Shown one piece after another: positions 57,145 through 64,000 of a DNA stretch of 64,000 bases; positions within the stretch are counted from its first letter, which is position 1, and each line of letters opens with the position of its first letter. The translations under genes and the position numbers were made by a program. Source of the DNA: Oscillatoria princeps RMCB-10. Lineage in GTDB: Bacteria; Cyanobacteriota; Cyanobacteriia; Cyanobacteriales; Oscillatoriaceae. The notes beneath the pieces were generated by a model. That model saw only the letters and a list, made by a program, of their open reading frames with translations. It had not been told where the DNA came from and searched no databases. The DNA is taken from assembly GCA_019359235.1 (NCBI GenBank), contig JAHHHT010000035.1:1-64000 (forward strand), in the 5' to 3' direction.

Positions 57145-57624
57145 TTAGATCGGCTTGGAGGTCACAACCAATCGCAGCTTTGCGTGAATCAAATTCATAT
57201 TAGCCAACCCTATATCGACATCGCCATGCACCACAAGTCCAATATTTAAAAGTCTATCTATCAGTTCCAATACAGAAGGATTCTGGCTGGATTCCCCAGG
57301 ATAGTAAGTTCCCGGCGGCGGTAAAAGGGTGCCCAGCTCTCCCAGATCCACATTCAAATCTTCTGGGTCTATTTCAAATATCTCGCACAAGCGCAGCACT
57401 TCTTCTTCCAGCTTTTTCAAACTTTCTGCCGCTTTGTCTAAGTCTGTCTCGCTGAGAGCTTGCTGTTCCATTCGCCGAATGACTTGCGCTTCCATTAGCT
57501 GGCGAAGCAATTCTACCACCGTTAACAGTAAAGAAGCAAAACCGGCCTTACTGTTAAGTTTGTGCGTGGTGGGAACTGTCTCAGTCTCAGGAGAGTTTTC
57601 ATCTGGCGGGCCAATTAATGGCAT
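57145..57624 (-). CDS. gvpK: gas vesicle protein GvpK
   Basis: 159 residues. GFASLLLTVVELLRQLMEAQ and VIRRMEQQALSETDLDKA are the family core; DPEDLNVDLGELGTLLP follows, and the C-terminus has the GvpA-like stretch VLELIDRLLNIGLVVHGDVD ending LVVTSKPI, normal in cyanobacterial GvpK. Required for vesicle assembly. Second gene of the operon. Confidence 0.96.
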   Translation of the reverse strand: MPLIGPPDENSPETETVPTTHKLNSKAGFASLLLTVVELLRQLMEAQVIRRMEQQALSETDLDKAAESLKKLEEEVLRLCEIFEIDPEDLNVDLGELGTLLPPPGTYYPGESSQNPSVLELIDRLLNIGLVVHGDVDIGLANMNLIHAKLRLVVTSKPI

Positions 57625-57675
57625 AAGGTCACTTTTTCACCGGCTTTTCAATGGCTCCAAATCGGCTGGTTTTAC

Positions 57676-58167
57676 TCACGCTTCATTGAGGGGGGTTTCC
57701 GCTACCTCGGCTTCGGCTTCCTCTGCTTCTGTTTCCAGTTCGATAGAGGCGGGCTGTTCGGACATGGAATAGAGATTTTTTGGCCGCTCAGCTGTGGGGC
57801 CAAAATCTAGCTGACTGGTAGCCAGCGCTTTGAGGGAGCGCATTTCGGCTTCTAAACTTTGCAACCGTTCCTGTAGCTGTTTATTTTCGTCGATTAAATT
57901 CTGGGTCTTGGTGCTGAGATAGGGGTCGTTCTCCCACCAGTTTATTCCCATCTCCCGCGCTTTATCCACTGAAGAAATCAGCAACCGAATCCGGATGTGC
58001 AGGAGTTCGGTTGAGGCGATAGAAACAGAGATATCGCCGGCAATCACAATTCCCTTGTCCAAAACTCGTTCGAGAATATCCGCCAAAGTCGAGCCTTGGG
58101 TAGATGTCGCAATTGTTCGACGCTCGTTGGATTGAGAACTTTTCGGCACGATCGGCGTAGCAGTCAC
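57676..58167 (-). CDS. gvpJ: gas vesicle protein GvpJ
   Basis: 163 residues. A GvpA-like domain at about residues 27-72 (TLADILERVLDKGIVIAGDI, IASTELLHIRIRLLISSVD), followed by GINWWENDPYL, a coiled coil and an acidic tail. The GINWW extension distinguishes GvpJ from GvpA. A minor shell or nucleation component. First intact gene of the J-K-F-G operon; a gvpA relic lies 165 bp upstream on the same strand. Confidence 0.95.
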   Translation of the reverse strand: MTATPIVPKSSQSNERRTIATSTQGSTLADILERVLDKGIVIAGDISVSIASTELLHIRIRLLISSVDKAREMGINWWENDPYLSTKTQNLIDENKQLQERLQSLEAEMRSLKALATSQLDFGPTAERPKNLYSMSEQPASIELETEAEEAEAEVAETPLNEA

Positions 58168-58331
58168 GATTGGGTCGCCTCTTTAATGGTATTTGACACG
58201 CTGAATGCTAACTTTTATTTTTACGGCACCTCGCATAAAATAGGGGTCGGGAGCGCTTTTCGGACAGGGCCGGTCGTTCCACCGGCACGTCTCTTGAGGA
58301 ATTTGGGTATTTCAGCAGGGGTTAACTTCTC

Positions 58332-58541
58332 AACAGCAGGAATCGCGGCTGATTGAGTGAGGGCAACTGCTTGTGCGTATTTCAGACAGGTTTATCCAGA
58401 GGCGATAGCGATACGGCTTCAATTGCCAGTCATTCAATAACGGCTTTTAAACGCGCAACCAAGCGTCTGGCACCTTTATCTGAGATGCGAGCGATAACTT
58501 CCGCCCTTGCTTGAGGAGGAGTTGACCTTTTCGACTGCCAC
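58332..58541 (-). pseudogene. gvpA: gvpA relic upstream of gvpJ
   Basis: Minus-strand translation starts [11 protein letters not shown] from a GTG at 58541. After a 1-base insertion it continues AEVIARISDKG, then a stop, then LAIEA and IAIAS, and finally TCLKYAQAVALTQSAAIPAV in other frames. Each piece matches GvpA in order ([42 protein letters not shown]). Several indels and stops make it dead. The reading frame at the 3' end runs on to 58221. Confidence 0.87.
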
Positions 58542-58827
58542 ACTTTTCTGCCGCTGCAGTTCCTACAGGTGTTTGGCAAGTGCCACACCTCTTCATAATA
58601 TATATCAGAGTGAGTGGTTTTGTAAGTTTAGTTTTTTTAAAAAATATTAAGAAAAATTACAGGCTTCTGAGTCCAGCAACAAAAAGTAATCAAACTTCGT
58701 TTAGCTTACCGTCCGGTTATTGCAGAGCCAGCTTCTGAAGGAGCTTGGGAGGAGCCGGCAGACGCTGACTTCAATTTTACTATGCCAGCAGCACAGCCCG
58801 CCGGCTGGCACTCGAAAAGCGGGCGTG

Positions 58828-58886
58828 CCATGAGCCATGATGCCCCATACCCCATGCCTGATGCCCCATGCCCCATGCCCCATGCC
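58828..58886. repeat. ATGCCCC heptamer array (STRR)
   Basis: About eight head-to-tail units of ATGCCCC and variants, like the ones at 6185-6222. Confidence 0.88.
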
Positions 58887-59857
58887 GGTGTGCGAGAAGC
58901 TTCTCAATGGCGGCTCTCAACTGCTGCGCTGCAGAGCGCTGTCCACAATCCGGCTCGCAGCGCCCTTCTCTCGTTTGACAGAGGGTACAGACAGAAATCT
59001 GAGATAACATCTGTTTGAAAAATCATGTACTGTCAGGGCGGGGGATCTCTTGTAAAACGCCGAATATCGTCCGGGAGCGGGGGGAGAAATTAATTAGGGC
59101 AATTAAACGGAGATCAGATGACTGACCGAGATCGTGCCGGTGCGTCTTCCATACCTGTCACCCAGGTTCCTTGCAGGATGTATCACCCCACCGGCCCCAC
59201 TTTCGTGGCTTGCAAGGGGGTTTTTTCCGGGCTGCGATCAGGCGGATCAGAGCAATCCGCTCACCGGCGGCGGTGGGATGTGCGGTCGGGACACAGCCTT
59301 GGTAGCGGCGGGCTTGGCCCCTCGCTGGAGCGCCGGCACCCTGGCAACTCACAGATAGAGGTGTGGCGGAAGTCGTGAGGTTTTGGGCCACACCGGCAAG
59401 CTTTGCCGGCTGAGCCGCCGGTGCCGCTGGCTCACACAGGGTTGAGCGGGGCCTCCTGGACGGCCCGCCGGTGGTACGGTCGCGGGTGTGGGGTGCCGGT
59501 GAGGTGGTTGAGCCGCCGCCCGGGATGCCGGCGGTGCGGACGGGCGCGATGCCCAAGCGGGATAAATATTTCAATCCCCGATCGGGATTCTTACAAATCA
59601 ATTCCCCCCTCCTGTTTATCAGAGCAGATTCGTAAGGGCTGTATTCCGCATCAGTGAAAACCCCTATAAGATTTAGGGATTTTAATGGCATTCAGATCAG
59701 ACAGAAAGGGTTCTTTGGCAGAGGGGTTGGTGTGGGGGAAGGTGGTCACACCCCACACCACTTCCTGTTTCGGGACAGGGGGAGGGCGCTATAAAAACGC
59801 ATGAATGTCGCCTCTTTACATGTGCTGTAAAACGCCGAGTCGCGTTTGTACATTTAC

Positions 59858-59887
59858 TGTAGAGACGCGACATGTCGCGCCTCTACA
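59858..59887. repeat. TGTAGAGACGCGACATGTCGCGCCTCTACA palindrome (30 bp, one mismatch)
   Basis: TGTAGAG.CGCGACA on the left is mirrored by TGTCGCG.CTCTACA on the right. Similar gagacgcgat/atcgcgtctct words occur at 32871-32910. Confidence 0.8.
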
Positions 59888-60662
59888 TTGACTCCGCAGT
59901 TGAGTGCCGCGCGACCTGAATAAGGCAGGATTCTCAGACCGAGCAAGGAGCTGTGGGACAGCGGCTGGAGTGTCAAACTGGGCGATAGATGGCTGCGGAA
60001 GTGTGACAAGTTCTCTTTTGGACTGGAAGCGGATCGCACCCCTATCGAGACTGCGGACAGAATCAGCGTTCGCCACAAGCCGGTGCCCTGAAAGGCTGAG
60101 ACATTTTTGGCAATAATGGTCAGGCGGCGAGACTGGGCAAAAATGCCGGTGCCGGCTTGTCCCTCGATCGCACAAGGCGTGCCAGACCCTGAAAAACTGC
60201 CGGCAGGATTATAAAGATTTATTAAAGTTAGATAAATATCGGGCTAGTCATGGTAGTCTCTTAAAAGAAAACCCAGACATTACAATAACAGCTACAGGCT
60301 TCAACCCAGCCAGAAGCATAGGGATTCCTTTGGGATGGTAAAATCTGTTGAGGATGCTGCCACAAACCCGCTGCTCTGTCTAGGCTTTAGCCTGGGATCT
60401 GTTATATTTTCCTCAGACCGGCAAGATATCTGCGACAAATGGGTGCCCTGAAAAGGGGAGCGGGTAGAGGTGTTAAAGCAGCTCCCTTAGGCGAACCGCC
60501 TGTGGGATAATGGTGCTGTAGTGCGCCAGTAGGGGAAAAACCTTACAAACTGATTGACTGTTACAGGTGTCCAGAACAATCAGAACGATTGCTCGATACA
60601 GTCCGTTACAGATAAGCGGTTCAGGTTCTGACAGAACTTATCTACAATCAGGAGAAATTATC

Positions 60663-60881
60663 ATGGCTGTTGAAAAAGTCAACTCATCTTCCAGTCTGGC
60701 CGAAGTCATCGACCGCATTCTGGACAAAGGGGTCGTAATCGACCTGTGGGTGCGGGTATCTCTGGTGGGGATCGAACTGCTAGCAGTAGAAGCGCGGGTT
60801 GTGATAGCCTCAGTAGAAACCTATTTGAAGTACGCAGAAGCGGTGGGTCTGACGTCTCAAGCTGCTGTGCCAGCCGTATAA
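60663..60881 (+). CDS. gvpA: gas vesicle structural protein GvpA
   Basis: 72 residues from the ATG at 60663, which follows AGGAG; the longer frame from 60567 is not conserved. [20 protein letters not shown] and [16 protein letters not shown] are nearly invariant in cyanobacteria. It is the main rib-forming shell protein that makes the gas-permeable cylinder used for buoyancy. First gene of gvpA-C-N. Hairpins follow the stop, fitting much higher gvpA than gvpC expression. Confidence 0.98.
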   Translation: MAVEKVNSSSSLAEVIDRILDKGVVIDLWVRVSLVGIELLAVEARVVIASVETYLKYAEAVGLTSQAAVPAV

Positions 60882-60910
60882 TCGGGTGTGGCGCACCTGC
60901 CCCAAGCAAC

Positions 60911-60939
60911 CCTGCTGGTTGCAGTGACGCAGCAGCAGG
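60911..60939 (+). terminator. hairpin after gvpA
   Basis: CCTGCTGGTTGC...GCAGCAGCAGG with an AGTGAC loop, 30 bp after the gvpA stop, followed by a short T-rich stretch (tgtttcgctt). Probably an attenuator. Confidence 0.6.
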
Positions 60940-61140
60940 TGTTTCGCTTGCAATCAGGTGCGGAGGGCCGGGAGCCCGACAGGATAAAAGAAGACAAAAA
61001 CCGACACTGGTAGACTATAATACCAGCAGGGCTGAAGGCAAGAATTTAAAAACTTCCTTCACACTCCAAATAAGATTGGGACAAGCTCCCAAAAATACCG
61101 CCAGCTACAACCCGGGCTAATTAAAAAAAGTAATCCTGAA

Positions 61141-61190
61141 GACAATTGATTCCGTGGGGGCGTATTGCTCACACGCCCGTACCAATTGTC
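61141..61190 (+). promoter_or_regulatory. large stem-loop between gvpA and gvpC
   Basis: The outer stem is GACAATTG (61141-61148) with CAATTGTC (61183-61190), the inner stem GGGCGT with ACGCCC. It could protect the 3' end of the gvpA mRNA or set the gvpA:gvpC ratio. The surrounding spacer 60882-61342 holds no other gene. Confidence 0.6.
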
Positions 61191-61342
61191 AAGAGGGATA
61201 GGGGATGTCTGGTAGTGCATCCAAGGCATAAAACGCCTGTGCTCCCCTCATATTTGGGTGACGGCACAAGCGTTGCTAAAACCCCCAGTAGGGAGCCAAT
61301 CGCTCTGTCTAGGATTGTCCATCTGAAAAGGAACTATAAGTT

Positions 61343-61726
61343 GTGTCTCTTAGAGATGAATGGTACGCGGCGCGAGCGCAGCGCCAACAGGAAATTCAGT
61401 TTCGCCAGCAGCAGGTGCTAGAGCACCGGCACCAGACGCAGATGAACTTGTCTGCCACAGCGACAAACCGAGCGGCAATGTCAGCTGCGATGTGGGACTC
61501 GCTGCATACCTTCCACAGCACTTTGCAATCGAGTATGGCTAACTTTCAGGAGGATACGCGAGCCTACCAGCAGCAGGTGTGGATGGATCAGCAAAACCAG
61601 AGGGCGGCCTATGTGGCAGCGATGCGAGATTATGTGTGGGGGGCAGCGCCGGCTTTTATTGGCGATGCCAGCTTTGGAAAAAGCGTTTCACCCCTGCCTG
61701 CGCCCAAGCTTGGCAAACTGATCTGA
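61343..61726 (+). CDS. gvpC: short GvpC-like gas vesicle protein
   Basis: 127 residues, GTG start with AAGGAA upstream. The N-terminus MSLRDEWYAARAQRQQEIQF is charged and helical. About one 33-residue GvpC-type repeat is seen around QMNLSATATNRAAMSAAM and WDSLHTFHSTLQSSMANF, with a weaker second one after it; Anabaena GvpC has five. GvpC binds the outside of the GvpA shell and sets its strength. The position between gvpA and gvpN supports the name more than the sequence does. Confidence 0.7.
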   Translation: MSLRDEWYAARAQRQQEIQFRQQQVLEHRHQTQMNLSATATNRAAMSAAMWDSLHTFHSTLQSSMANFQEDTRAYQQQVWMDQQNQRAAYVAAMRDYVWGAAPAFIGDASFGKSVSPLPAPKLGKLI

Positions 61727-61743
61727 TGCGGAGATAGTTAGTT

Positions 61744-62649
61744 GTGACCACAGTTCTGCAAGTCAACTCCCAGAATTTTGTTGACACACCGGCAATCCAC
61801 AGTCTGACGCAGCGTGCCTTGCGCTATCTGCACGCGGGATTCTCAGTTCACCTGCGCGGTCCAGCGGGAACCGGCAAAACAACACTGGCAATCCATCTGG
61901 GGAATCTTCTGGAGCGTCCGCTTTTGCTGATGTTTGGCGATGATGAGTACACGTCGGCGGATCTGATTGGCAACCAGAAGGGCTACAACCGCAAGAAAGT
62001 TGTGGATAATTTTATACACACGGTTGTCAAGCTGGAAGATGAATTCCGCCAGTCCTGGGTGGATGCCCGCCTGACCACAGCCTGTCGGGAGGGCTTCACC
62101 CTGGTCTACGATGAATTCAATCGCTCCCGTCCGGAAGTTAATAACGTTCTGCTCTCGGTATTGGAAGAAAGGCTGCTGGTGCTGCCAGCTGCTTCCCAGC
62201 AACAGGAATACATTCGCGCCCACCCCCAGTTCCGAGTCATCTTTACTTCCAATCCAGAGGAATACTGCGGAGTTCACGAAGCGCAGGACGCACTGATGGA
62301 TCGCCTGATAACGATCGATATTCCAGAGCCTGACGAACAGACCCAGGAAGAGATTGTTGTCCAAAAATCAGGACTGGCGCGAGCGGATGCCGCAACGATC
62401 GTGCGTCTGATCAGGAATTATCGGGAGCGCACGCAGAGTCATGAAAAATCCTCGGGGTTGCGGGCGTGCCTGATCGTGGCCAAAGTCTGTCAGAACAATA
62501 ATATTCCTGTGGGGGCAACTAACCCTGACTTTCGAGATATCTGCATGGATGTCTTGCTTTCCCGTTCCAAAATACCGCAGAACGAGACAATATCGATTCT
62601 TAAGGAACTGTTTCAGGAAGTTCCGCCAGCCAGGAAAATTTCGGCTTAA
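61744..62649 (+). CDS. gvpN: gas vesicle ATPase GvpN
   Basis: 301 residues, GTG start after GGAG. MoxR-like AAA+ ATPase with Walker [10 protein letters not shown] (residues 39-47), Walker [10 protein letters not shown] (Asp123/Glu124), [17 protein letters not shown] and the sensor region [20 protein letters not shown]. GvpN is needed for growth of full-size vesicles. 17 bp after gvpC. Confidence 0.97.
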   Translation: MTTVLQVNSQNFVDTPAIHSLTQRALRYLHAGFSVHLRGPAGTGKTTLAIHLGNLLERPLLLMFGDDEYTSADLIGNQKGYNRKKVVDNFIHTVVKLEDEFRQSWVDARLTTACREGFTLVYDEFNRSRPEVNNVLLSVLEERLLVLPAASQQQEYIRAHPQFRVIFTSNPEEYCGVHEAQDALMDRLITIDIPEPDEQTQEEIVVQKSGLARADAATIVRLIRNYRERTQSHEKSSGLRACLIVAKVCQNNNIPVGATNPDFRDICMDVLLSRSKIPQNETISILKELFQEVPPARKISA

Positions 62650-62662
62650 CGGAGGTAAATAA

Positions 62663-62854
62663 ATGCTGCTTATTCGCACGATGCGGCAAATCAGAACGAG
62701 CGGGACAATCGCGAGTTTACGGGCTTGCCAAACTGCGAGCCATTTGGACTTGTCTGCTAGCGACGGTGCCCGTCGCACCGGTGCGTCAGCAAAAATGCTG
62801 GCTGCAGAATCCCGCAGGCAGTGGCTGATAAAACAGTGGAAAAGAAACGGGTAA
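62663..62854 (+). CDS. possible small protein after gvpN
   Basis: 63 residues. The ATG at 62663 follows GGAGGTAAATAA, a very good ribosome-binding site 13 bp after gvpN. The product is basic, Arg/Ser/Ala-rich and without a recognised motif. It may be a decayed gene or a leader; coding status is uncertain. Confidence 0.35.
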   Translation: MLLIRTMRQIRTSGTIASLRACQTASHLDLSASDGARRTGASAKMLAAESRRQWLIKQWKRNG

Positions 62855-62882
62855 TTCGCTCTCAAGCAGGAGGTATTCAGTC

Positions 62883-63155
62883 ATGACAAATCTCGATCTG
62901 ATCCCGCCAGAATTCCTTTCGCACGAACACTACCGTCAAATGATGGTCAGGGACGGCCAGCGCAGCTATGCGGAGTGGCACGGGGAGTATCTCAGGCATC
63001 AAAATGAGTTTCTCAGCGACCACCAGGCTCGGCTTCGCGAGGGGGATGAGCGGCGAAACAGGTTTTACGAAGAAAACAAACGCCGCACCTCGGAATCCCG
63101 CCAGGAATTTTTGCGCTATCAGTCGAAATACCTTGCGGAAATGCGTCGCTATTAG
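62883..63155 (+). CDS. small charged coiled-coil protein of the gvp operon
   Basis: 90 residues with AGGAGGT upstream. Very rich in Glu, Arg, Tyr and His; it looks like one long helix. An internal repeat is visible (EYLRHQNEFL and EFLRYQSKYL, 40 residues apart). It resembles the amphipathic style of GvpC without its 33-residue period, so a shell-binding or accessory role is possible, but this is inference. No family recognised. Confidence 0.65.
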   Translation: MTNLDLIPPEFLSHEHYRQMMVRDGQRSYAEWHGEYLRHQNEFLSDHQARLREGDERRNRFYEENKRRTSESRQEFLRYQSKYLAEMRRY

Positions 63156-63339
63156 AAAGCAGGTCAAGGATTAAAGTAGAGGTACGCTGTCCGGGTCTCT
63201 GTCCCGGCAGTCACCATTTTTTCGGAGGGAAAGCAAAAAAAACCGGTTTCTGAGATTGGAAAACCGTCGCTGCGAGAAGCTGGCCTGAGTGCCGGCGCAA
63301 GATTAGAAATAACCAGAAATTCAAAAAATAGGGGGAACA

Positions 63340-64000
63340 ATGATAGTTAAAGAAACAGCTGTCGAAAAGCAGCCAAAAGAAATTGACGTGTGTTATCCAG
63401 CCGAGGCAACTCCCTACGACAGTGAGTTCGGCGGCAAGATTACTATCCCCTACGCTGCGGAATTTAACCCGACCAGCTTCACGGCTGAAATGTGGGTCAA
63501 ATATCAGGGCGGCACGGGCTACCGGTCGATTGTCACCTCGGTGAGCGGGTCCGCTTGGCAGGGACGCCGGGGGTATGTGCTTTGCGTTAACCAAGCCGGA
63601 CATTGGCAGTTCTGGCTGGGCAACGGTCAGATGAGACATCCCTGGATGGTGGTCACCGGCCCAAAAGCCAAAGTGGGGCTGTGGACGCATGTGGCGGGAA
63701 CCTATGACCGAGCGTCCCGGATTATGACGCTGTACGTTAACGGTCAGGCGGTGGGCCAGCGGACGGGAACTCTGTTCGCCCCGAACAGTGGCAACCCCCT
63801 GCACGTCGGGGCGGGAGCCATCGAACAAGCCGGTGCCAGCTACTGTCTGTTTCGCGGTCAAATTACGAAAGTCAGGCTCTGGATCCGACCGCTGGCCCAA
63901 AGAGAGCTGGCAGCCCTGGCCAGTGAGGGAGAGCCGGACGATACTGCAGTCCTCACCCTGGATGGGCGGGGGGACTATGCGGAAGTGCCCTTCTCACCGG
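63340..64000 (+). CDS. LamG/concanavalin-like domain protein (3' end outside window)
   Basis: The frame starts with ATG 63340 after GGGGGAA and is open to the window end (220 codons). One complete LamG-type jelly-roll is visible: ITIPYAAEFNPTSFTAEMWV, GTGYRSIVTSVSG, GLWTHVAGTYDRASRIMTLY and ITKVRLWIRPLAQRELAAL. A second domain begins with VLTLDGRGDYAEVPFSP. No signal peptide is present. Such domains bind carbohydrate or proteins; relation to gas vesicles is unknown. Confidence 0.88.
   Translation, partial: MIVKETAVEKQPKEIDVCYPAEATPYDSEFGGKITIPYAAEFNPTSFTAEMWVKYQGGTGYRSIVTSVSGSAWQGRRGYVLCVNQAGHWQFWLGNGQMRHPWMVVTGPKAKVGLWTHVAGTYDRASRIMTLYVNGQAVGQRTGTLFAPNSGNPLHVGAGAIEQAGASYCLFRGQITKVRLWIRPLAQRELAALASEGEPDDTAVLTLDGRGDYAEVPFSP

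Larger units (their letters stand above)
58542..60662. other. 2.1-kb spacer between the gvp half-operons
   Basis: No convincing gene. It holds an ATGCCCC heptamer array (58828-58886), the palindrome at 59858-59887 and an orphan CRISPR-repeat-like sequence (59569-59605). The minus frame 59158-59691 (177 codons) starts plausibly but lies largely in GC-rich low-complexity sequence and matches nothing known. The last 150 bp should contain the gvpA promoter. Confidence 0.55.

Noticed and set aside
59158-59691. 177-codon minus frame in the gvp spacer
   Set aside because: Plausible first 60 residues but then GC-rich low complexity, no ribosome-binding site and no recognisable family. Kept only as a possibility.
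1-64000. tRNA, rRNA, full IS elements and CRISPR arrays
   Set aside because: I saw no cloverleaf with a T-arm TTCRANTC, no rRNA stretch, no transposase frame and no repeat-spacer array; a covariance-model scan was not possible.

Overview
The window is cyanobacterial. It carries photosynthesis and thylakoid genes (psaE, the 33-codon petL, ndhO, ndbB), cyanobacteria-specific families (DUF760, DUF4278, DUF6391) and a gas-vesicle locus of the cyanobacterial type (gvpA, C, N, J, K, F, G, V). Dispersed palindromes, heptamer tandem repeats and MITE-like elements fill the spacers, and CCGGC-type words look very frequent. A filamentous, gas-vesiculate Oscillatoriales-type organism fits best, but this is inference from gene content; no rRNA or species marker is present.

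Layout. 1-2240: 3' part of a long Ala/Pro protein built of 171-bp tandem repeats. 2881-7714: MORN protein, DUF6391, psaE, fpg, ndhO, mdh. 8944-22830: accessory (defence-like) island. It holds one orphan P-loop ATPase, phzF, and two complete three-gene cassettes (winged-helix protein, P-loop ATPase, DUF1802-like/PD-(D/E)XK nuclease), separated by a 3' fragment of phzF that records a tandem duplication. A macro-domain gene and a DUF433/DUF5615 toxin-antitoxin pair follow. 23018-27450: frameshifted cynS, DUF4278, a HAD hydrolase, ndbB, DUF760. 28141-31321: decayed NHLP-type bacteriocin export locus (ABC transporter cut twice, HlyD-like gene with an internal stop). 31518-35512: HtrA-type protease, dnaK, hsp20. 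35513-37295: repeat-rich spacer. 37296-39109: C39-like peptidase and an Anbu-type proteasome homologue. 39422-44036: two tandem membrane/spermidine-synthase-like paralogues. 44287-51100: aroB, petL, B12/radical SAM protein, DUF362 protein, a small unknown gene and its decayed paralogue, aspA. 51357-55312: three TPR genes. 55571-63155: gas-vesicle locus, with gvpV, then gvpJ-K-F-G on the minus strand, a newly recognised gvpA relic ahead of gvpJ, and functional gvpA-C-N on the plus strand. 63340-64000: start of a LamG-domain protein that runs off the window.

The most interesting system is the triplicated ATPase cassette at 8.9-21.3 kb. Its composition (DNA-binding protein, NTPase, nuclease), translational coupling, repeated duplication and neighbours suggest an uncharacterised defence or DNA-processing system. 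This is inference from architecture; I could run no database search.
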